Notes under the pieces: generated by a model | Told to the model about the DNA's origin: nothing | The model's database searches: none | Seen by the model: only the letters and a program-made list of their open reading frames with translations | Assembly: GCA_002344205.1 (NCBI GenBank) | Contig: DDSZ01000019.1 | Location: 67,728 to 131,727 of the forward strand | DNA: 64,000 nt | Origin: Opitutaceae bacterium UBA2377 | GTDB lineage: Bacteria > Verrucomicrobiota > Verrucomicrobiia > Opitutales > Opitutaceae | Reading direction: 5' to 3' | Position numbers and translations under genes: made by a program | Shown: positions 59,845 through 64,000 of the stretch, piece after piece | Numbering within the stretch: the stretch's first letter is position 1 | How the letters are laid out: each line of letters begins with the position of its first letter

Positions 59845-60306
59845 TTATTCGATCCGGCCTTCGTCAAATTCCATCAGGTCCACGACGCTCACGATTTGCT
59901 CCACGCGATCCGCACAACCCATCGCCGTGAGCGCTTGCCGGAGAAATTCGCGGCCGCTCGGCGTCATGCCCTTCTGCACGTAGTCGCGGTTCCACTTGGC
60001 CGCGCGGACGTCGGCGGGGAAAAGCGCCCGGAGTTTTTCGTCCACCTCGGCGTCGGTGGCAGACTCAAAGACGATCTGCTCCACGGCCGCGGGATCGATG
60101 CCAAGGTGCAGGCAGAGGAAGCGGTCCATGCCGCGTTTGTAGTTCTTGGCGTAGCTCGCGGGCAGCGCGCCGTGCGTCTTCACGTAGCGGCATTTCGCCA
60201 GAAACCGCGGCAGGTGCAGCAGCCCGGTGGCCGCATGCGGCACATAGGCCGAGGGCAGGCAGGTCAGGATCTCGCCACTGGAACCGGGAATGGGCTTGGA
60301 GGGCAT
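59845..60306 (-). CDS. DUF5069 domain protein (second copy)
   Basis: 153 residues from ATG 60306. It shares the DUF5069 layout with the protein at 41031-41480: LHLPRFLAKCRYVKTHGALP in place of LVYFGRMLDKIRLHAAGALP, and an end motif VVDLMEFDEGR in place of FDYLDFDEGR. It carries a longer middle part. The function is unknown. The 271-base spacer upstream is a complex inverted-repeat element. Confidence 0.85.
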   Translation of the reverse strand: MPSKPIPGSSGEILTCLPSAYVPHAATGLLHLPRFLAKCRYVKTHGALPASYAKNYKRGMDRFLCLHLGIDPAAVEQIVFESATDAEVDEKLRALFPADVRAAKWNRDYVQKGMTPSGREFLRQALTAMGCADRVEQIVSVVDLMEFDEGRIE

Positions 60307-60312
60307 CGGAGC

Positions 60313-60551
60313 CCGTGATTTCGCCGCAAATCCGGTTAGCGACAATCCCTAAACCTCCCGCGGAAATCACGGACCGGATTTTTAACCACAAATGGACGCC
60401 AACAGACACGAATAGGGACCAGGCCTTTCCGCGGATTGCGCGGACAAATCCGATACCGATCCCCGACCGGGCCTCTGTATCCGCGACTTTCCGCGTGATC
60501 TGCGGGAAAGATCGGGGGACTTGATTCCGATTCGTGTGCATCCGTGGTTAA
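60313..60551. repeat. Composite inverted-repeat element upstream of the DUF5069 gene
   Basis: The spacer 60307-60577 holds several paired arms. CCGTGATTTC (60313-60322) pairs with GAAATCACGG (60363-60372). AAATCCGGT (60328-60336) pairs with ACCGGATTT (60372-60380); the two pairs are interleaved, not nested. TTAACCAC with a downstream ACACGAAT (60382-60413) is mirrored by ATTCGTGTGCATCCGTGGTTAA (60530-60551, 22 bases with both ends matching). An inner hairpin (CTTTCCGC with GCGGGAAAG) lies near 60487-60510. No coding frame is convincing. Confidence 0.65.
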
Positions 60552-60577
60552 CCCGGCTTCATCTGGACGCTTGATGA

Positions 60578-61069
60578 TCACGTTTTCTCCGCGAGCCCTG
60601 GGCTGGAGGAGGCTGGGATCGGACGCGTGCGGTAGATGTCGTAGTCGGGCACGATGCGCGAATAGGGCAGGTCCATCAGCGGCGATGAGATCATGAAATC
60701 GGCCGAAGCGCGGTCGCAGGCGATAGGGATGTTCCAGACGACGGCCATGCGCAGCAGCGCCTTCACGTCGGGATCGTGCGGCTGGGGTTCAAGCGGGTCC
60801 CAGAAGAAGATGAGGAAATCGATTTCGCCGTCCACGATCTTGGCGCCGATCTGCTGGTCGCCGCCGAGCGGCCCGCTCTGGAGCTTGGTGATCGGGAAAC
60901 CGAGTTCCTTTTCGAGCAGCAGGCCGGTGGTGCCGGTGGCATAGACCCGATGGTGCGCAAGCAGGTCGCGGTTGAACTTCGTCCACTCGACGAGGTCGCG
61001 CTTCTTGTGGTCGTGCGCGACCAGCGCGATCTTCTTGTCCAGCTCCATGACGATTTTCTTGTAGCCCAT
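60578..61069 (-). CDS. mgsA: Methylglyoxal synthase
   Basis: 163 residues, close to the E. coli enzyme (152). Seen: [18 protein letters not shown] at the N-terminus, [17 protein letters not shown], the phosphate-binding [12 protein letters not shown] with catalytic Asp71 (same number as in E. coli), [20 protein letters not shown] and the [14 protein letters not shown] end. It converts dihydroxyacetone phosphate to methylglyoxal and phosphate, a bypass of lower glycolysis used when sugar phosphates build up. ATG 61069 is used; ATG 61048 is a shorter option. An eight-base-pair hairpin (61093-61119) lies just upstream. Confidence 0.95.
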   Translation of the reverse strand: MGYKKIVMELDKKIALVAHDHKKRDLVEWTKFNRDLLAHHRVYATGTTGLLLEKELGFPITKLQSGPLGGDQQIGAKIVDGEIDFLIFFWDPLEPQPHDPDVKALLRMAVVWNIPIACDRASADFMISSPLMDLPYSRIVPDYDIYRTRPIPASSSPGLAEKT

Positions 61070-61269
61070 GCCGGGATACTAGCAGGAGTCGGGCCCTTTC
61101 GGGGATGGGCTGAAAGGGCGTCACCGGGATGGCATAACCAGGCGCTCCACGTGGTGCGCTTCGCTATGAATACAAGAATCAGGAGACCGCCTACCGCGGG
61201 TCGGTTGACCCTATCGGCAGCGGTTCCGCCGGCGAACGAAGCTACGGCAAACAGGCGCACTCGCTTCCA

Positions 61270-62748
61270 TCAAGGAAGGTCGGTGCTACCCATCAGATAC
61301 CGATCACACTCCCTGGCAGCACCACGTCCCTCGTTAATTGCCCAGACCACGAGACTTTGTCCCCGGCGGCAGTCGCCGGCGGCGAAGATACCCGGGAGAC
61401 TGGTCGTGAACTTGCCGTGCTCGGCCTTGATGTTGCTGCGGGGGTCGGTCTCGAGCTTGAGGTCCTTGAGGAGCGCCTGCTCCGGTCCGAGGAAGCCCAT
61501 CGCCAGCAGCACGAGCTGCGCGGGACGGGTCTTTTCCGTGCCGGGCTGTTCCTTGGGGATGAACTGGCCCTTGTCGTTCTTCTCCCACTTGATCTCGACG
61601 GTCACGAGTTCCTTCACGTGGCCGGCCTCGTCGCCGATGAACTTCTTCACGGTGGTGACGTAGATGCGGGGGTCGGCGCCGAACTTGGCCGCGGCCTCTT
61701 CCTGGCCGTAGTCCAGCTTGTAAACCTTGGGCCACTCGGGCCAGGGGTTGTCGGCGGTGCGCTCCGCCGGCGGCTTCGGGAGAATCTCGATCTGCAGGAG
61801 GCTCTTGCAGCCGTGGCGCATGGAGGTGCCCACGCAGTCGGTGCCGGTGTCGCCGCCGCCGATGACGACGACGTCCTTGCCCTTGGCGTTGATGGGGGCG
61901 GACTGTTTGGCGAGCACGGCCTTGGTGTTGGCGGTGAGAAACTCCATCGCGAAGTGCACGCCCTTGAGGCTGCGGCCCTCGATGGGCAGGTCGCGCGGCT
62001 GGGTGGCGCCGGTGCAGATGACGGTGGCGTCGTATTCCTTGAGGAAGATCTCGGGCTCGACGTTGTCACCGACGTTGGCGTTGCAGATGAACTTGATGCC
62101 CTCCTGCTCCATGAGCTTGATGCGGCGGAGGACGACCTCCTGCTTGTCGAGCTTCATGTTGGGGATGCCATACATGAGGAGGCCGCCGGGGCGGTCGGCG
62201 CGCTCAAAGACGGTGACGGTGTGGCCGGCGGCGTTGAGCTGCGCGGCGGCGGAGAGGCCGGCGGGGCCGGAGCCGATGATGGCGACCTTTTTGCCGGTGC
62301 GGACCTTGGGCGACTGCGGGATGACCCAGCCTTCGTCCCAGCCGCGGTCGGTGATGGCGGCCTCGATGTTCTTGATGGTGACGGGCGGGTTGTTGATGCC
62401 GAGGACGCAGGAGCCTTCGCAGGGCGCCGGGCACACGCGGCCGGTGAACTCGGGGAAGTTGTTCGTCTTGTGCAGGCGGTCGAGCGCCTCCTTCCACAGC
62501 CCGCGGTACACGAGGTCGTTCCACTCGGGGATGAGGTTGTTGATCGGGCAGCCGCTGGCCATGCCGCTGATCAGCCGGCCCGTATGGCAAAACGGGATAC
62601 CGCAGTCCATGCAGCGCGCGCCCTGCGTCCGGAGTTTCTTCTCCTCCATGTGGTGGTGAAACTCCTTCCAGTCCTTCACGCGCTCGGTGGGCGTGCGGTC
62701 GACGGGAAGTTCGCGCAGGTACTCGATGAAGCCGGTTGGTTTACCCAT
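61270..62748 (-). CDS. gltD: Glutamate synthase (NADPH) small subunit
   Basis: 492 residues, full length. The N-terminal region has iron-sulfur cysteines ([39 protein letters not shown]). An FAD-binding motif follows ([29 protein letters not shown], residues about 150-175), then the NADPH-binding [16 protein letters not shown] and the terminal FAD segment [23 protein letters not shown]. It passes electrons from NADPH to the large subunit, which makes glutamate from glutamine and 2-oxoglutarate. It follows gltB in the same direction; the 122-base spacer is filled by an inverted heptamer array. Confidence 0.96.
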   Translation of the reverse strand: MGKPTGFIEYLRELPVDRTPTERVKDWKEFHHHMEEKKLRTQGARCMDCGIPFCHTGRLISGMASGCPINNLIPEWNDLVYRGLWKEALDRLHKTNNFPEFTGRVCPAPCEGSCVLGINNPPVTIKNIEAAITDRGWDEGWVIPQSPKVRTGKKVAIIGSGPAGLSAAAQLNAAGHTVTVFERADRPGGLLMYGIPNMKLDKQEVVLRRIKLMEQEGIKFICNANVGDNVEPEIFLKEYDATVICTGATQPRDLPIEGRSLKGVHFAMEFLTANTKAVLAKQSAPINAKGKDVVVIGGGDTGTDCVGTSMRHGCKSLLQIEILPKPPAERTADNPWPEWPKVYKLDYGQEEAAAKFGADPRIYVTTVKKFIGDEAGHVKELVTVEIKWEKNDKGQFIPKEQPGTEKTRPAQLVLLAMGFLGPEQALLKDLKLETDPRSNIKAEHGKFTTSLPGIFAAGDCRRGQSLVVWAINEGRGAARECDRYLMGSTDLP

Positions 62749-62764
62749 GGAAGAAAAAGTTGAA

Positions 62765-62861
62765 GTAGCGAGTAGCGAGTAGTGAGTAGCGAGTCGGAAG
62801 TCGGCGACGCGGCGGCGTAAGGTCTGGTTATGCTCGCTACTCGCTACCGACTACTCGCTAC
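62765..62861. repeat. Inverted pair of heptamer arrays (GTAGCGA type) between gltB and gltD
   Basis: Left array: six heptamers in register at 62765-62806 (GTAGCGA three times, GTAGTGA, GTCGGAA, GTCGGCG). Right array: four heptamers at 62834-62861 on the complementary pattern (TCGCTAC three times, CGACTAC once). Together they can fold as a long hairpin. The arrays lie 9 bases from the gltB stop and 16 bases from the gltD start. This is the same design as the array before upp, with an unrelated unit. Confidence 0.85.
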
Positions 62862-62870
62862 TTCGAGTGA

Positions 62871-64000
62871 TTAGTTTCCTCCGACGCGGCTGGTGTCGCG
62901 CGCGTTCTCTTCGAACGCCGACATGATCGCCTCGTCGCCGGTGAGGCCCTGGGCCTGGGCGCGCTCGATGCAGGCGAGCATGCGCTTGTAGTCCTTGGGC
63001 ATCACCTTGACGAACTTCGGCACGAACGCGTCCCAATCGGCGAGAATCGCCCGGGCGCGCTCGCTCTTGGTGTAGTCGAGGTGCTTCTGGATCATCGCGC
63101 GAACCGCGGCGATCTCGCGCGGGGATTCGAGCTTCTCGATGGAAACCATCTGCTGGTTGACGCGCTTCGCGAAATCGCCGGCCTCGTCGAGCACGTAGCC
63201 GATGCCGCCCGACATGCCGGCGCCGAAGTTGCGGCCGGCGCGGCCGAGCACGACGACGTTGCCGCCGGTCATGTACTCGCAGCCGTTGTCGCCGATGCCC
63301 TCGACCACGACGGTGACGCCCGAGTTGCGGACGGCGAAGCGCTCGCCGGCCATGCCGCGGATGTACGCCTCCCCGGCACTGGCGCCGTAGAAGGCGACGT
63401 TGCCGATGATCATGTTCTCCTCGGCCTTGAACGTGGCCTTCGGCGACGGATAGACGATGAGCTTGCCGCCGGAGAGGCCCTTGCCGAAGTAGTCGTTCGC
63501 GTCGCCTTCGATCGCGAGCGTCATGCCGCGGGTGACGAAGGCCCCGAAGCTCTGCCCGGCCGAGCCGGTGAACTTGAGGCGGATCGTGTCCTCGGGAAGG
63601 CCCTTGGCACCGTACTTCTTCGTGATTTCTCCGGAGGTGATCGTGCCGACCACGCGGTTGACGTTGCGCACCGGCAGCTCGGCGATGACCTTCTCGCCGC
63701 GCTCCAGGGCGGGCTTGCAGAGCTCAAGGAGCTGGGTGACGTCGAGCGAGCGGTCGATGCCGTGGTCCTGCTTAAGCTGGCAGAACCGGCCGACCTCGGG
63801 GCCGACATCCGGCTGGTAGAGGATGTTGGAGAAATCGAGGCCCCGCGCCTTCCAGTGCTCCACGGCGCGCCGCGCCTCGAGCCGGTCGGTGCGGCCGATC
63901 ATCTCCTCGATCGTGCGGAAGCCGAGCGAGGCCATGATCTCGCGGATGTCCTCCGCGATGAACTTCATGAAGTTGACCACGTGCTCCGGCTTGCCGGCGA
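62871..64000 (-). CDS. gltB: Glutamate synthase large subunit, C-terminal part (5' end outside window)
   Basis: Partial: the stop TAA is at 62871-62873 and the frame is open to the right edge (about 376 codons seen). The visible part is the end of the central/FMN region and the GXGXG beta-helix domain: [75 protein letters not shown] and [16 protein letters not shown]. Whole GltB proteins are about 1,500 residues and make glutamate from glutamine and 2-oxoglutarate. It is the first of the gltB-gltD pair on the minus strand. Confidence 0.95.
   Translation of the reverse strand, partial: AGKPEHVVNFMKFIAEDIREIMASLGFRTIEEMIGRTDRLEARRAVEHWKARGLDFSNILYQPDVGPEVGRFCQLKQDHGIDRSLDVTQLLELCKPALERGEKVIAELPVRNVNRVVGTITSGEITKKYGAKGLPEDTIRLKFTGSAGQSFGAFVTRGMTLAIEGDANDYFGKGLSGGKLIVYPSPKATFKAEENMIIGNVAFYGASAGEAYIRGMAGERFAVRNSGVTVVVEGIGDNGCEYMTGGNVVVLGRAGRNFGAGMSGGIGYVLDEAGDFAKRVNQQMVSIEKLESPREIAAVRAMIQKHLDYTKSERARAILADWDAFVPKFVKVMPKDYKRMLACIERAQAQGLTGDEAIMSAFEENARDTSRVGGN

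Noticed and set aside
61093..61119. Eight-base-pair hairpin (GCCCTTTC with GAAAGGGC) as the gltD terminator
   Set aside because: It is about 150 bases past the gltD stop and has no T run; a role in the mgsA leader is as likely. Left without a separate call.

Overview
The window is GC-rich (roughly two thirds G+C by eye) and densely coded on both strands. It looks like a chromosome segment of a Verrucomicrobiota bacterium, most likely Opitutales/Opitutaceae. The pointers are a stand-alone SWIB/MDM2 protein, a lysine-rich histone-tail-like micropeptide, two DUF5069 proteins, a GH78 rhamnosidase and GH2 mannosidase, and a PhyH/AraC/Gfo-Idh-MocA sugar cluster. The taxonomic call is inference. No rRNA, tRNA, CRISPR array, transposase or prophage was recognised.

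Layout. 1-6.3 kb: an exported protein with at least five tandem thioredoxin-fold modules (cut by the left edge), two DMT-type permeases and a two-domain PPK2 polyphosphate kinase. 6.3-16.5 kb: a hybrid histidine kinase, the SWIB protein with a clear terminator, a heterodimeric ABC exporter, an MscS channel, TerC, and a DCC-family protein with a membrane partner. 16.6-27.2 kb: two small heat-shock proteins, a MalY/PatB lyase, then two signalling operons (CHASE3-PAS kinase, single-domain receiver and REC-PAS-kinase-REC hybrid; PAS kinase plus LuxR-type regulator). 27.2-37.6 kb: DusB, MarC, the GH78 enzyme, a Pro-rich membrane protein with a repeated LKPRL-like motif, a small lipoprotein, RarD, FKBP, uracil-DNA glycosylase, a RhlE-like helicase, an RRM protein and a thioesterase. 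37.7-44.3 kb: DUF3016, an FdhF/YdeP molybdoenzyme, and an overlapping DUF5069-gluconokinase-penicillin-acylase run. 44.5-54 kb: a deoxyribosyltransferase-like protein, Upp, a low-GC membrane-protein islet, DUF481, an RNA methyltransferase, a VOC protein, and a SIS/sugar-kinase/beta-mannosidase operon. 54-64 kb: the AraC/PhyH/Gfo cluster, two uncharacterised proteins, the micropeptide, DUF5069, MgsA, GltD and the end of GltB.

The most unusual signal is in the spaces between genes. Two arrays of in-register heptamers of unrelated sequence, each folded as an inverted repeat, sit exactly between co-directional gene pairs (deoxyribosyltransferase-upp and gltB-gltD). A degenerate hexamer array sits between dusB and marC. 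A 31-base copy of the first heptamer family lies in frame inside the beta-mannosidase gene. Other inverted-repeat elements occur near 49.1, 54.0, 59.7 and 60.4 kb. Other points of note are the strict alternation of catalytic and Cys-less modules in the thioredoxin protein and the 20-codon lysine-rich gene with its own ribosome-binding site and terminator.
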